Source of the DNA: Eukaryota sp. TZLM1-RC
Lineage: Eukaryota > Metamonada: BaSk clade
Length of the DNA: 64,000 nucleotides
Assembly (NCBI GenBank): GCA_040285825.1
Contig: JAUPSS010000001.1
Coordinates: 496,001 to 560,000 of the forward strand
Reading direction: 5' to 3'
Within the stretch, counting starts at the first letter, position 1; each line of letters starts with the position of its first letter. Both the position numbers and the translations under genes were made by a program. The notes below the pieces were generated by a model that did not search any database, was not told the origin of the DNA, and was given only the letters and a program-made list of their open reading frames with translations. Of this stretch, positions 44,525 to 56,700 are shown in pieces.

Positions 44525-44983
44525 TGTCTGTGTGACAAAATTCAATCCCAGCTAGTTAATCAATTAATAAAATAATTAATAATGGGATCAACTTCTTAAG
44601 TTAACAGAAATTGTTTTCCATATAGTTGAACATGCTCTTAACATGCTTAACATGCTTAACATGCTTTCTAGCCCGACAATAAAAGTCTATTTCTCGAGCT
44701 AGTCCTACTGAAACTGTATTAAAGCTGTTCAGCACATGGAAGAAAACCTCAATAAAGCAAAGTTTTTTAAAAACAGATTGAAGTACCTTTAGTGATATTC
44801 ATTTCATCGTTGATTTGATTCTTCTACATCTGCACTTTCACCTTTTCAGCATTGTCAAAAGAATAGAAATCTGATTACTGTCAATGAGTAGTAGATGATT
44901 TATACCATGAGTTTCTCATTCACAGTATTGAAATGCGAATTAATTGCCATTTTTCACAAATTCGATTTATACAAGAAAAGGAT

Positions 44984-45398
44984 CTATTCAATAGTAATTC
45001 TACGTCGTTGACCAGGAGATTCTCTCTTTTTAGGAATGTTCACCCTAAGGATACCATTCTCCATCTTTGAAGAAACTTGTTCTGATTGGCAGTTTGAAGG
45101 TACTAAGGTGAGCTTGCAAAGTGAACAAACATGTAAAACGTCTTGTGAACTTCCCAACCTCACGTTCTCTCAAGACTGCTCTTCTACCGGGCTTTTCTTC
45201 CTCTTTTCTGCGTTCACCAGAGATAATGAGGTCGTTTCCATCAAGTTCTATCTGAACATCTTCTTTTCTTAGTCCTGGACATTCAATGTCAATTTCCCAT
45301 TTATCTTCTTCTTCGTGGATGTCAGAGGTGAAACGAGTTCGCATTGTTCTGTGGAATGGTTCTTCCAAGAATGGATCGAAGAATGGACGAAGAGACAT
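44984..45398 (-). CDS. Small heat-shock protein (Hsp20/alpha-crystallin)
   Basis: CDS is complement(join(44984..45102, 45131..45398)), 128 residues. Removing a 28-nt GTTTGT...TTAG intron converts a frame that ends wrongly into a full alpha-crystallin domain. Exon 1 has WEIDIECPGLRKEDVQIELD, then LIISGERRKEEE and VGKFTRRF; exon 2 supplies LP and the ENGILRVNIPKK (the conserved N-G-V-L and I-x-I/V-type end). The short N-terminal arm is typical of single-domain Hsp20 holdase chaperones. The open frame upstream of the ATG at 45,398 is repeat sequence, not protein. Two palindromic repeats lie 51-100 bp upstream. The stop is TAG. Confidence 0.9.
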
Positions 45399-45424
45399 TG
45401 TACAAGAGGTAATGGTTTGCTTTG

Positions 45425-45840
45425 AGGTTTTTTCAATGTTAAAAGGTACTGTAGACCTCTTTACAGTCGAAACAAAACGCTGTAGACTTTGTTTACAGTA
45501 GAGTGATTCCTTTATTGTTTTTTTGAATACCACTCATTAAGAAGTCACATATTTATTGAATTTTAATTTATTGACGTATTTATTTATTTGTCTTTTCTTG
45601 CTAAATATTATGAAATTCAAATTTTTCTTGTATTTTGAAATTCATTTTAGCCCAAATAAAGTGAATTGTTCATTTGCAATGGTTTTCTTCAATGTTACGA
45701 ATAGTTCTTTTTCATATTCCTTTTCATAAACACATTTGACAAAAAAGGATTCAATTCTATGAGACTTACACATACAATATAATTGGTCTCTTATAGCATC
45801 GTGAACCGTGCTTCTAAAAGTAATAAATTATTTACAATTT
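45425..45840 (-). repeat. Large repeat, inverted partner of ~63,590-64,000 (includes retroelement copy f)
   Basis: The small-HSP upstream region and an adjoining retroelement tail (minus-strand text FVTLKKTIA, then TFRSTVHDAIRDQLYCMCKS) match, in inverted orientation, the last ~400 bp of the window. A diverged direct copy of ~45,575-45,725 also lies at ~45,937-46,090. Confidence 0.8.
45449..45498. promoter_or_regulatory. Two palindromic CTGTA...TTTACAG elements upstream of the small-HSP gene
   Basis: CTGTAGACCTCTTTACAG at 45,449-45,466 and CTGTAGACTTTGTTTACAG at 45,480-45,498 are tandem imperfect palindromes 51-100 bp upstream of the start codon. Both recur, inverted, at the right edge of the window. 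They are candidate operators; no canonical heat-shock element was obvious. Confidence 0.5.
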
Positions 45841-46099
45841 AACAAATGAGTAATTAAATTTTTCGAGAACATCAACAAATTAAAATCTGAGGCAAATTAT
45901 CAGGCTAGATAAAGCAGATCACATTATAAGGTACTCATGTACGTATTTATCTATTTGCCTTCTCTTGCCAAATATTAAAAAAGCTTGTGTTGTGAAATTC
46001 GTTTTAGCTCGAATAAGGTAAATAGTCTTATTGTAGCATTTTTTGTTCAATGTTACAAATAGTTCTTTTTACTGTTCCTTCACAAACTTCAAGAGTAGA

Positions 46100-47134
46100 T
46101 TATTAATTTGACCTGATCATGTATTAATGACCTTTGTGAGAATTAGGGGGTTGCTAATTATTCCGCCAACAACGGTGCTCTAAGTTGATTGTACAGATAG
46201 AATGAAAGTCAGCGTCTCATCATTATTCAAAGTTCAGAAGATAATGAGCAAATCTTTGAAAAATGATCTATTTATTGATTTGATTTATGTTCTCAAACCA
46301 CAAACTGGAGATTTTGAGCAGCATAATCTTCTTTTCATTATTGTGAGAGAATTCTTGGTGTTTTGCAAATTAATGAAAGAATCAAATTCGATTGTGCAAT
46401 TCTATTAAAGCTACAACTAGCTTTTCAGAATCAGCAGAGATAACATTTGGTTTTGTCTTTCTCCACCAAAAGCATTGAATTACAGAAACAAATATCGAGA
46501 TTCTGACCTTCTTCTCAAACTGTTATATTTATTGCTCAGAGTGGGAAATTTCTGAATGTTTTGAAAACAGGAAGCTTTAAAAATGACTAACAACAGCAAA
46601 TTGTGGATTTAACCAAGAAAGCTTTGTTAAGATGCAGATAAACTTGGTCAAACATGACTTGACCATCACTGTATCAATTTTTCACGACAATAAAGAAGTA
46701 TGTCGAATTTCTGGACTTTGAAATAATTTGATGTTTACTAAGTTGTCGTATAACACATGATGAAAGAATCACAATTTAAATAACAAAAAATACTTCATTG
46801 GTCAACAAGATTCTGGTGATCCAAGCCACAACAATTGCAACAATGGAAAAGTTGTAAAAGCTTGGCTGTAATGCTGTTAATCTACTTTGTTTCCCACTTA
46901 AAGCACTGTATAGATGATCCTATTGAAATAAAATTTAAATTTAGAAAATGTTCAACAACGAACAATTAGCCAATTAATGTACATATTTATTGAATAAATA
47001 AAATAATAAAGGTGAAATTATAAAGATAAAGTAAAAATAAGTTGAAAACAAATTGAAAAATGACGATAAATTACAGTAAAAAATGCCAAAAAGAGTAAAT
47101 AAATTAAAAAATACAAAAATAACTCAAAAATAAA
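46100..47134. other. About 1 kb spacer, one short open frame
   Basis: A 68-codon frame starts at 46,202 (+) (KSLKNDLFIDLIYVLKP) but has no recognisable family. The remainder is AT-rich without visible features. Confidence 0.35.
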
Positions 47135-48625
47135 TCATCTTGCACTAAATGGTCGATTCCTGAAAAAGTCTCTTGAAGTCAAACCAAGGGCTCGTGATTC
47201 TGATCTATAAAACATAGCTGAAGAGGGTCTGAGAGAAATAGAAGCTCGACCACTCACAGGTCTTTTTCTGACTGTTTCTATTTTAGGTAACAATCGACTC
47301 AGAGGATCCTTACTTGATATTGACAATTCAAAAGAATAGTGTAAATAAAAAGTAGGACAAATAGTTAAATTGTTTTTCAACGTGGTTTTGCTTATTGAAT
47401 TACTAAATCGCCCATCAATTTTGTCAGCAACTGACTTTGTTTTAACCAGGGCCTTTGAATATAACTGCCAGTAATTGGGGTGATACTCCAAAAAGGAAAC
47501 CACATTTGAATCATCAACGGAAACTATTGTCGAAAGTGACTGCGATGACGTTTCCATGAGGGTCAGAAGGTGAGTAACATCACGTGACGAGCTTACGTCA
47601 CGGATTGACAGGAGATCGTGCCTTTTTGAGAGTGTTACAACCTCAATCTTGTTTGATTGATTTTTTGATTGATCATTCCTGGTCAAGGAAGGTGACGTCA
47701 GTTTCGATTGATTAGTACAAGAAAGGGTTAAATACTCATCAGAATCACTAATCAAATTGATAGTTCTCTCCCCATCAATCGAAATTGATCCTCTCGACAA
47801 GCAATCAATCAAATCATCTATCCAAGTTGCAGGTCGTTTTAACAGGGATGATGACGTGAGATAAGGGACAGTGATTGTGTTATAGTCATGAAATGATTCT
47901 TTACAACAAACAGTCGATTCAGATTCAAACAAGCTAAATAAATTATTGATAACGTTTAAGACAGAGCTTGAGACATCTTTAAAATCATTGGGTATTGGAG
48001 TAGGAAAACTTGAATTAATTGTCGTGAATGGGGTAAAAGGTGATTTTGGTGTTTGTAGAAAATTGGGGCTAGGGCTAGGGTTAGTTGCTACTCTTGGCGT
48101 AAAGTTTGAATGACCAAAACTAGGGCTGTTACATGAAGGACAAACCATAGCAGAAGAGGTAGTTCTAGCCGTGGAAGGTCTTGGTGTCTGGAAATAAAGA
48201 GGACAAAGACAATCATCTAGGTGGTCTAGAGCTCGTTTAAGAGAGCCAGTGTCCGAAAGAGGCAAAGGAGGAGAGATACCAAAAGGGTGCAGAATGAGAA
48301 AAAAAGAAGCCGAAGGGTTAGATGAGGTGGATCGGAGGACAGCAGGGGTTAGATGTGACGGTAAAAGTGAAAGTTCAAGGTAAGAGAAGGGTTCAGAAGG
48401 TGGATTACTGGATGTGTAGATGTAACGGCCTTCTACAGAGCGTAGTACAGGTTTCCAAAACTGAAGGTTGCTGAATTGACGAATCTTAGAACGAAAAGCC
48501 GTGATTGTATTGTCGAATAGATTGAGAGCAAGACGGGTTTTCTGACAGATCTGAAGTACTTTGACGTTTTTGGGAGAATCGCCAGATGGAGTAATTATGT
48601 ATGGGGCCGCTGAAAAGGTAGCCAT
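47135..48625 (-). CDS. Ser/Pro-rich protein with RPxSAR-like motifs
   Basis: 496 residues, ATG at 48,625, TGA at 47,135. The N-terminal ~130 residues look folded (FWKPVLRSVEGRYIYTSSN). The middle is Ser/Pro/Thr-rich, with one CxxC (VCPSC). The C-terminus repeats short basic motifs: RPSTART, KRPVSGRAS, LRPSSAMF and a final RPFSAR. RPxSAR-type motifs recur in flagellar/axonemal proteins, so a cilium or microtubule link is possible, but this is a weak inference. No enzyme motif, signal peptide or membrane helix is present. Confidence 0.6.
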   Translation of the reverse strand: MATFSAAPYIITPSGDSPKNVKVLQICQKTRLALNLFDNTITAFRSKIRQFSNLQFWKPVLRSVEGRYIYTSSNPPSEPFSYLELSLLPSHLTPAVLRSTSSNPSASFFLILHPFGISPPLPLSDTGSLKRALDHLDDCLCPLYFQTPRPSTARTTSSAMVCPSCNSPSFGHSNFTPRVATNPSPSPNFLQTPKSPFTPFTTINSSFPTPIPNDFKDVSSSVLNVINNLFSLFESESTVCCKESFHDYNTITVPYLTSSSLLKRPATWIDDLIDCLSRGSISIDGERTINLISDSDEYLTLSCTNQSKLTSPSLTRNDQSKNQSNKIEVVTLSKRHDLLSIRDVSSSRDVTHLLTLMETSSQSLSTIVSVDDSNVVSFLEYHPNYWQLYSKALVKTKSVADKIDGRFSNSISKTTLKNNLTICPTFYLHYSFELSISSKDPLSRLLPKIETVRKRPVSGRASISLRPSSAMFYRSESRALGLTSRDFFRNRPFSAR

Positions 48626-48839
48626 ATGAACAGTGAAAACACTGTATCTTTAATGGAAGAAACCCAATTGAGAAGTTGATGACAGTATGTTTGGTTGGTA
48701 ACTCTAAATATGCATGTTAATCCATGCTCAATAAATCTTAATTCCAATACTGTAAACAATCTTTCCCACTGGTACTGCTCGTTGCAGTACCATTGGTCTA
48801 CAATTATCATGAATATGAGAGTACGTAATCCTGTACCTG

Positions 48840-49935
48840 TTTAGAGCACTAATAACATCCTTATCTCAATAGACGCCACATTCACTGTTTTGACAGTGTA
48901 GCAGTCCTTGACATGGGGCTAGTTTGACACCACCACTTTTTTTTAGATTCCAATTGTGTTAAAGATCTTGAATTTTGTTTTCAAGATTTTGAATAGGATC
49001 AACTTCAAGATACTGTTTTTTAGCCACTCACAAGTCATTCTTTAACCTCTTCTTCTTACGTTTGAATCTTTTATAGGCATTGGGATCTTTGACCTTTACA
49101 TCACATTTGGTATTTCCTTCACGATAATGCTCAACACAAGCAGCACATCTCTTACTGGTACGATACTCGTCTACCAGGTATACTTTTATACCAGCTCTTC
49201 TCAGACTTCTTCTTAGCCCAACACCTCTAATTGTACTGGTTTTACCTTTACGATTGGTCTTAGCGTCCCAATCACCAAAACCAATTACAATATTGTGAGC
49301 GTCAGCCTTGAACTTAGCTTTTATTCGGTTAACCCAGGCAGCCTCACTCTTTTTTGTATTCAAATATTTGTATACAGTGTGGTCTTGATAAATGGGACAG
49401 AGCAATTCATCGTGGAGTTATTTCATTTTAATGCACTCCTTGAATTGCTGCAGATTCAAATATTTTTTTGGAATATTCTGATAATTTATTAGATATTTCT
49501 TGTACTGACACCTCGGATTGCGTAGATGGTGAATTGAATTCTCTGAATGTAAAATCGGGAAGAGATTTAATGATTTCCTCTTCACCATTGATTCTTTTTA
49601 TAACTGCAGTTTTGGAAGAGTTTTCAATGCTCTCAATCCTAAAAATGATCGAGTTTAGGTAGTTTGTTTCAGTTTCTCTGAACTTCTCTGCTTGAAGTTC
49701 AAAGTTTCGTCTACCAGCAGTGTAAGAATCAATCATTAGTTTGTCTCTTTTTCTTTAAATTATTGTCTTTTTCATTGAAGGAATTTTTAGGGTTTTTCCT
49801 TTTTTGATTTTCCCTATTTGCTTTTTGTCTATCTCTCTTGTCTTTTGCCTCACGCCTCTTGTTGTCTTTGAATTTTTCTAATTTTTTCCTTTCTGCTTCA
49901 GTCATATTGATTCCTTTGGATTCAATATGATTCAT
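48840..49935 (-). pseudogene. Fanzor2 copy Fz-D, decayed
   Basis: The minus strand carries three pieces in three frames: 49,935-49,729 (very basic, Lys/Asn/Arg-rich), 49,736-49,428 and 49,405-49,028. The last is clear Fanzor2: IVIGFGDWDAKTNRKGK, a GVGLRRSLRRAGIKVYLVDE segment and YRTSKRCAAC, with the acidic RuvC-II-region residue and first zinc pair intact. Beyond stops (TGA 49,028, a TAA, TGA 48,866) the frame goes on with CQNSECGVY and DKDVISALNRY, a degenerate RuvC-III. It is the only copy here keeping an intact DEYRTSK block, but it is inactive. Confidence 0.75.
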
Positions 49936-52087
49936 CCCAGCAGCATTTGATTGACTGATTCGGTAAGGAATTTCGTTTGGATTAGAAGCTTAATCAATTA
50001 GGAGGTAAGTCAAGTGGGAAAACATTCTAGTTATCAAAGGCTGCATTCAATATTATAAATCTGAATCAGCAAGGAATAGCACCTGGTCGGAGCCAATAAT
50101 GTAACAACATGTTACAATATTGATGTAGATGCCCCCAAGCAAAAGGATGGCATCTATGTTGAGGAACAAAGTAGTCATAACAAATAGTAGTGGTTGGTTC
50201 AATGTTAATTATCTAATATTGAATTGATGTTTCTTTGTCAGCCAAATGATAATAATGAGGAATTGAAGTTACCACATTACCATATCTTGCCCATTACATT
50301 TTGAACACGATCTAATTTCGTAATAAATTCGCATTATTCACAAAGACTAATTACTGCTCAAGTATTGAGGTATTCAAGTATTGAGTAAACGTTCTTCAAC
50401 TGGATCTTCAGCTGTTACCCTTACATTACTACTCGTTTTTACTATGACATTCACACACCTAAGCCTCTCATTTGTACTCAGTAGTATTTCTTGAACATTT
50501 GCTGCTGCAACAAAAATCTGACTAACACAAGCTAATTCACCATTCAACAACTGGCTTCTGTTCTATTTTATTGAATCCTTGTTTGTTCATATTGAAAATG
50601 GACACACTCATTCACAACAATCAGGGCATATTGATGAAGTGAAACCTTCAATTCTTCATCAATACATCAAATGAATTTCGTTACAGATGTTGAATCCATC
50701 CAATTTCTGATATTTTTGAAGACGTTTCTTTTGAACAACTGATGATTCGATTAACTCCATTAAAGGAGTTTTCATTAACTTGATTGGTCCAGCACAATAG
50801 TCACAAACAAGGTAATCATTGATTTAAGGTCACATATCAAATGTTTCAAAAAATATAACTGATAATACCTGAGAACCAGAATACTGGCCTTGAAAGAATT
50901 AATGCCAGGGAACTTATTATATTATCATTTTTGCTCTTTGGAAGATACCTTATTAGTGAGTACCTCTATATAGATTGAAATTAAAAGAAATTTTCCCCAT
51001 ATATACAACCACACCTGGGATGCCCTCCAGCAACATTAATTTATAAATCACATCCACTTTCATGATTGATATAGATTGATTTGTACCTAATACATTGTTG
51101 TACGAATGACAATTGATGCGTTTTTGGAGTTCACAAACTCCCAAATTAAAGTGATTGTACTTCTTACAGTAGACATTGTTTTATTACCTGAACTGGCATT
51201 ACCCCTGTTTACGCTGTTTTTGTCAACTTTTGAGCTGACTGTGATTTCCCGTTCAACAAAATCAGATACAGAATCTGGTGCATGTGGAAGAATACCAGAA
51301 TTTAAATACTTCCTCCACAAATATAAAGTTGGCATGTCATTACTACCTGGTACTTATTGAATTGGTATTTTATTACAGTAAAAACACAACGCTATGAGTG
51401 TTACTTTTGGAGAGGACCAGTCGATAAATCTTGACAAAATAGTGTTGCAACATAATATTACCATGTGAAATTAAATTCTGCTTTGATTATCACAACAGAA
51501 CAACATTCATTTCCAAGTAAAAAGTATTTCCCTTCAGGCTTATTTGAATAGTACTTCACACATATTCATCTTTCAACAGACGAAGTGAAATAGTTTGTTA
51601 GCTTGAAAAACCAATTCTGGTTTTATAGATTTTTCTATTCAAAACATCAATCCAAGGTCTCTTACATTTTAGCTAATGAAACCAAGCGAATTTCTTGTAT
51701 TCAGCAGAGCTTGTCAAGCCTTATTGTGTGTGTCACCTCTTTTTTTGCTACAAAACAGTAAAATATCGTCTCCAAGCAATGTATCCGTCTTGAGGTAAAT
51801 TCCATGTGATTTATATTTTATTTTAATATATTGAAAACTGTCCTTGATTTTTTCATTTACACTTTAGCAGTGAACATTGACACAGAGACAGGTTGACCAA
51901 ATCAGTAGAATAAGTCTACCATTACTTTTTGCCAAAAGACGATTGAATTTTATTAAAAATTGATCTGCTCAAGGTGTTACGTTAATCAGATCAAACTAAT
52001 CTCGATTGGAGGTTTTGATCTCATTCTTCTTGTATCAACACACATTGCCAAGTGGCCTCCTCCATCAACTATTCTCAATTCAAGTAG
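49936..52087. other. About 2.1 kb spacer, no convincing gene
   Basis: Several short open frames (for example 51,335-51,087 minus and 51,106-51,360 plus) overlap one another and match no family I know. They may be old transposon pieces. Confidence 0.4.
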
Positions 52088-52990
52088 ATGAATCTTGACC
52101 ACCTTGCTCAGCAACTTCCCGACTATAAGGATTTCGAACGTATTGGAAAGGGGGGGTTTGGCGAAGTTTACTGAGCGAAACGAAAAGAAACCGGCCAGAT
52201 ATATGCAATACAAGTAATGTATAGCTGCCCAAAAGAGATGGGCATGTGGGAAAGGGATGTTGTTCCAATGACCCTTAACCATCCCTATATCTGTCCTACA
52301 CTAGATACCCATGCGCGGCAGAACAGCTACTGTGTGGTGATGCCTCTGTACAACTGCAACCTGGCAAAACTCATATATAGAGTCTCAGAACGAACTAATC
52401 TCAACCCAGGCAAGAAACTTGACCCTGTTTTAGCATGGAAGATTTTTCATCAGCTCGTAGAAAGTATCAATTACCTGCATGGCCGCGGTTTTGCACACAG
52501 AGACGTTAAGCCAGAAAATGTGCTCATCGATGACAATAACAATGCTGTGCTCAGTGATTTTTTGTTTGCAAAACGTTTTACAAGTTTATCCTCTACTCCT
52601 TTCAGAACACTTGCAACTCCAGCATATCATGCTCCTGAGATAGTTGAAGCTATGGATGTATTAGAAGACCAACCCAATGTGGAATATGGGCCAGCTGTGG
52701 ATTATTTCTCTCTGGGTGTCATATTTTATGAAATGATGGTTGGAAGGCTTCCTTATGATCTTGAAGGAAAAAGAACTCTTTCACCCGAAAGAACAGAAAC
52801 GATTTCTAAAATTGACCCATTAGCTCGGTGCTTTATTGAAGGCCTCATGTCCAAAGATCAAGATGCTCGGATTAAAATGTTTAAGCAAATCGTGGATGAA
52901 ATGCGAAATTCAACAGACGATGGTGGTTTCAAATCTTGCTTCTGTTTTCGGAGAAATGTACAAAATAGAACAGTCAATCGAAATTGTTGA
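52088..52990 (+). pseudogene. Kinase paralogue 2, truncated pseudokinase/pseudogene without PARG
   Basis: One frame runs from the ATG at 52,088 to TGA at 52,988, broken by TGA at 52,172 where paralogue 3 has CGA. It is ~300 codons, the kinase domain only. Defects add up: the premature TGA right after GKGGFGEVY, the VAIK lysine replaced (AIQV), DFG changed to DFL, and the whole PARG part missing. HRDVKPEN and the APE-like segment remain. Upstream sequence (~52,010-52,090) matches that of paralogue 3 (~53,715-53,790), so the copies arose by tandem duplication including the promoter. Confidence 0.85.
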
Positions 52991-53164
52991 ATAAAGAATT
53001 CTGAAAAAATATCATTACAAAAAGTTTGGTTGGTATCGAGATTACAGACAACGAGACTCAGAAATTTTTGCAGTTGGAGTCAATATACATGTGAGTAGTA
53101 TTTTATCAACTGTCTTACATTAATTTGACCACTTTGGCTGTAGTTATTCCAATTTTAGATCAGT

Positions 53165-53565
53165 GTGCAAAACTTTTTTTTTCAAACTGGAATATTTATT
53201 GAGATAAAAAACCCATCTAGAATTCAATATCCTCCAAACAAGCGTCACTATTACTGAACCTACTCACGCTACGTTCATATTCTACACCAATAGCTAAAAG
53301 TGCCTTTGAAATCATTGTTGGAATAGACTTGAAAATGCAAAAAACAATTCTATTTAACCAGAAAGTGGAGTTCATTGTTTTACCAGACCTATTCAGTAAC
53401 ACTTTTTTAAAATTTTCAAAAAAGTGCAACCGTGAAGGTCCAATATTGCCAAAAAGAGAAATTGCAAACGGCACAAACTGATATTTCACATGTTCCACTC
53501 TACCTAACTGTGCCAAAGGTTCTTCATATTTTTTTATCTTCTTTTTTTCGGCAAAACAGTATCCT
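53165..53565 (-). mobile_element. 5'-truncated non-LTR retroelement fragment (copy b)
   Basis: The minus strand is nearly identical to copy a (LNRIVFCIFKSIPTMISKAL), with an AATAAA and an A-tract at its 3' end. It lies between the tandem kinase genes. Confidence 0.7.
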
Positions 53566-53788
53566 TATATAAAAATGTATAAATTACAGAAGAGTGCGAC
53601 ATAATTGAAGCGTATAACATGAACAAATGTTAAAAATGTTGAGAGTCGATTGAATTCCAGCGAAAATTGATCTGATTGGTGTTACATGTCAATCATTTTT
53701 CGAATAACATTGTTTGTGTAGATCTCATTCTTGTATCAACACACATTGCTGGGCGGCCTGCTGTATCAACTATTCTCAATTTAAGTAG

Positions 53789-56700
53789 ATGAATCATGAC
53801 CACTTTGCTCAACAACTTCCTGACTATGAGGATTTCAAACTTATTGGACAGGGGTCGTTTGGCACAGTGTACCGAGCGAAAAGTAAAGAAACTAACCAGG
53901 TGTGTGCTATAAAGATTGTGGCCAATCGCCCAGACGAGATGGACAGATGGGAGAAAGATGTTGAACCAATGACCCTTAACCATCCCTCGATCTGTAAAGT
54001 GCTAGATACCTATGTATGGAAGGAGAGCTACTGTGTTGTGATGCCTCTGTACAACTCCAATCTAACAAAACTCATATATGGAGTCCCAGAACGTACTAAT
54101 CTCAACCCAGGCACAAAAATTGACCCTATTTTAGCATGGAAGATGTTTCATCAGCTCGTAGAAGGTATCAATTACATGCATGGTCGCGGTTTTGCCCATA
54201 GAGACCTTAAGCCGGAAAATGTACTTCTAGATAATGATAACAACGCAGTGCTGTGTGACTTTGGTCTTTCCAAACGTTTTACAACTTTATCTGCTGCGCA
54301 GTTCCGAACACTTGCAACTCCAGCTTATCATGCTCCCGAGATACTCAAGGCTTTGAATACATCTAGAAACCAACCTACTGTGGAATATGGACCAGCTGTG
54401 GATTATTTTTCTCTGGGTGTCATATTTTATGAAATGATGGTTGGACAACTTCCTTATCATGTTGACGGTCATAGAACTCTCTCGCCCGAAAGGGCAGAAT
54501 TGATTTGTAAAATTGATCGTGTGGCAGGGCGTTATATTGAAGGCCTTATGTCTAATGATCACGATACACGAACCAAAATGTTCAATCAAATTGTGAAGGA
54601 AATGCGGAGTTCATTAGATGATGTTGGTTCCAACCCTTCGCCATATCATTTTTACAAAAAACAACTCACCGAACAGGGTTGTAGTCCTCTTTCTGTTATT
54701 TCGCATAAGAAATATGGCGGCCACACTGGAAAATTAACAGAGAATTTAATGCATATATCGACTGTCCCAGTGATTAAACATTCACCAAGGATCACACCTA
54801 ATAGCAGGGAAAAGATGGTCACCAAACAACAAACAATCTCAATACACTTTGTTGATGAGGATGACGTTGAAAGAGTAACTTCTGTTCTACAATTAATGTT
54901 TAATTCAGTGCAACAAACTGGTAAGTCTGATTTTCGTAATTTCTCTTGTTTGGAATTTCTCGTTAATTACACTTCAAATGAACATTCTGCCACTCTTGAT
55001 CAACTCGTTAGGAATGGAATGGCCAGTAGTGTTGATTGTAGCTTGCTTAATTACCCTTTTATTAAAGGTAAAGCTGATCCGTTTCCTGAATACGTTTTTG
55101 AGGTTGTTCTCCATCCCTATCTTCGCTATTCGTCAATTATTCAAGCAATTAATGTTTCAAGAGTTGGTAAAAAGCACAGGTTTTATCTTTTAAATGAGCG
55201 GAGGTTGCTGATCATGACTTCTAACTATGGTGATCAATCCACAGGGTCCAGCTTTTCCATTAGATTAAACGGACAGAAAATTAAGCTTACTATTATGTAC
55301 AGACATCAGTATAACCCTCTGTCGCCTATTCCAGTACTGTTTAATGACGAAGAAGCCTCTGTTGATTTGGTGAGGGATACTTTCAGTTGTGTTGATGGGT
55401 TATACGACCCTTCACTCAACTTGGAATTATTATCATTATATAGTGATCGTAGATACTTTTCCCTAAAACATTGTTTGTTCATTAACTGTGTCTCCCAAGC
55501 ACACACCTTCTATTGTATTGAAAAAGGAAGGTACTTTACTAGTGATGGAGATAGAAAACATTTGAAACTTCAATCAATAAGAAATTCTACTTACAGCTTT
55601 CCTCAATTAGTGCAATCTGTCTCTGGAACTCAGTTACCACAATTGCATTTCAATGACAACACTTTTTGCCTCCAAGAACAGGATTGTTTGGAATGTATTA
55701 CCCAATGGATGCCCTTGAACGACAAAAAAGTTGGGGTTTTGTGTATGGGAAGCCCGGACTCTCCTGGAGGTGAGTATTTAAGTGGATCCAATTCCCAAGA
55801 ATCTTCTCTATTCCGAAGGACTACCTTGATGGCTGGCTTCGCAGGAGAAAACTGTCCGTCTAGAATCCATTCTTCCAATCAGAGTGTCCCTTATCCATGG
55901 GATTCTAACAACATTGATGTTGTGGTTACTGAAGGGGTAGAAGTCATCAAGAGTACAGAGGTTGATGGCTTAAGACCATTACCTTCCCCTTTTGAAATTG
56001 TTGTTTTAACCTCTTCTGCCCCTAAACATCCAGCAATTAGAAAACATTTTAAATTTGGTCAAGATTTTGCTAAATTGGATGATTTAGAATTACTTTACAA
56101 GAGATGGACCTCTGTCTTTTTAGCTGCCATTAAACACGGAATTACTCATTTGGTGATTTGCCCTCTTGGTTGTGGAGTTCTCAAAAATCCTATTCAAGGT
56201 AGCATGGAAGCATTGAAAAGTTTACTCATGGTTTTCTCGCCTTATTTCAGAAGTATTTGTTTCTCAGCTTTTGAAAACTTTTCAGAGTTTTCTAGTTTAT
56301 TAAAACCAGAGTTGCCATTACCTTCAAGACCTCCACAAATGTTCCACGAACTTTTTCTCCTTCCTTTTTTCACTCCAGGGTTAGGGTTATCTAGAATTCT
56401 TCCTTGTTGTAAAAAGGGTTCAAAATGTGGAAAGTTCAAGAATATTCTTTCTCACCAAGCGTTTTTCTCTCATCAATCTAGTACTGATTTGGTTTTAGAT
56501 TCTGCTGATGAACCAATTTCTTTTGAACTATCGGCATACAAGGTATTGAAGTCACCTTTCAGGGTAACTTTCCATTCTGCTCCCTTTTCTACCATTGATG
56601 TTGCCGTTTCTTTTGAAGGCAGGGGTAATTTCTCTGGTTTTTGTGTTTGTTTCAGAGCTGGCAACGTTTTAGTCTATAATTGTCCTATTCCAACTGATAA

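Noticed and set aside
45399-45533. N-terminal extension of the small HSP
   Set aside because: The open frame upstream of 45,398 coincides with a repeat found inverted elsewhere, and Hsp20 proteins normally start near the MSLRPFF-type arm.
48060-48090. CTAGGG/TTAGGG-like telomeric repeat
   Set aside because: Only about three irregular units, inside the Ser/Pro-rich coding region (Pro-Ser-Pro-Ser codons).
51087-51360. Overlapping opposite-strand open frames as a transposase
   Set aside because: No DDE or HTH motif could be found in either frame.
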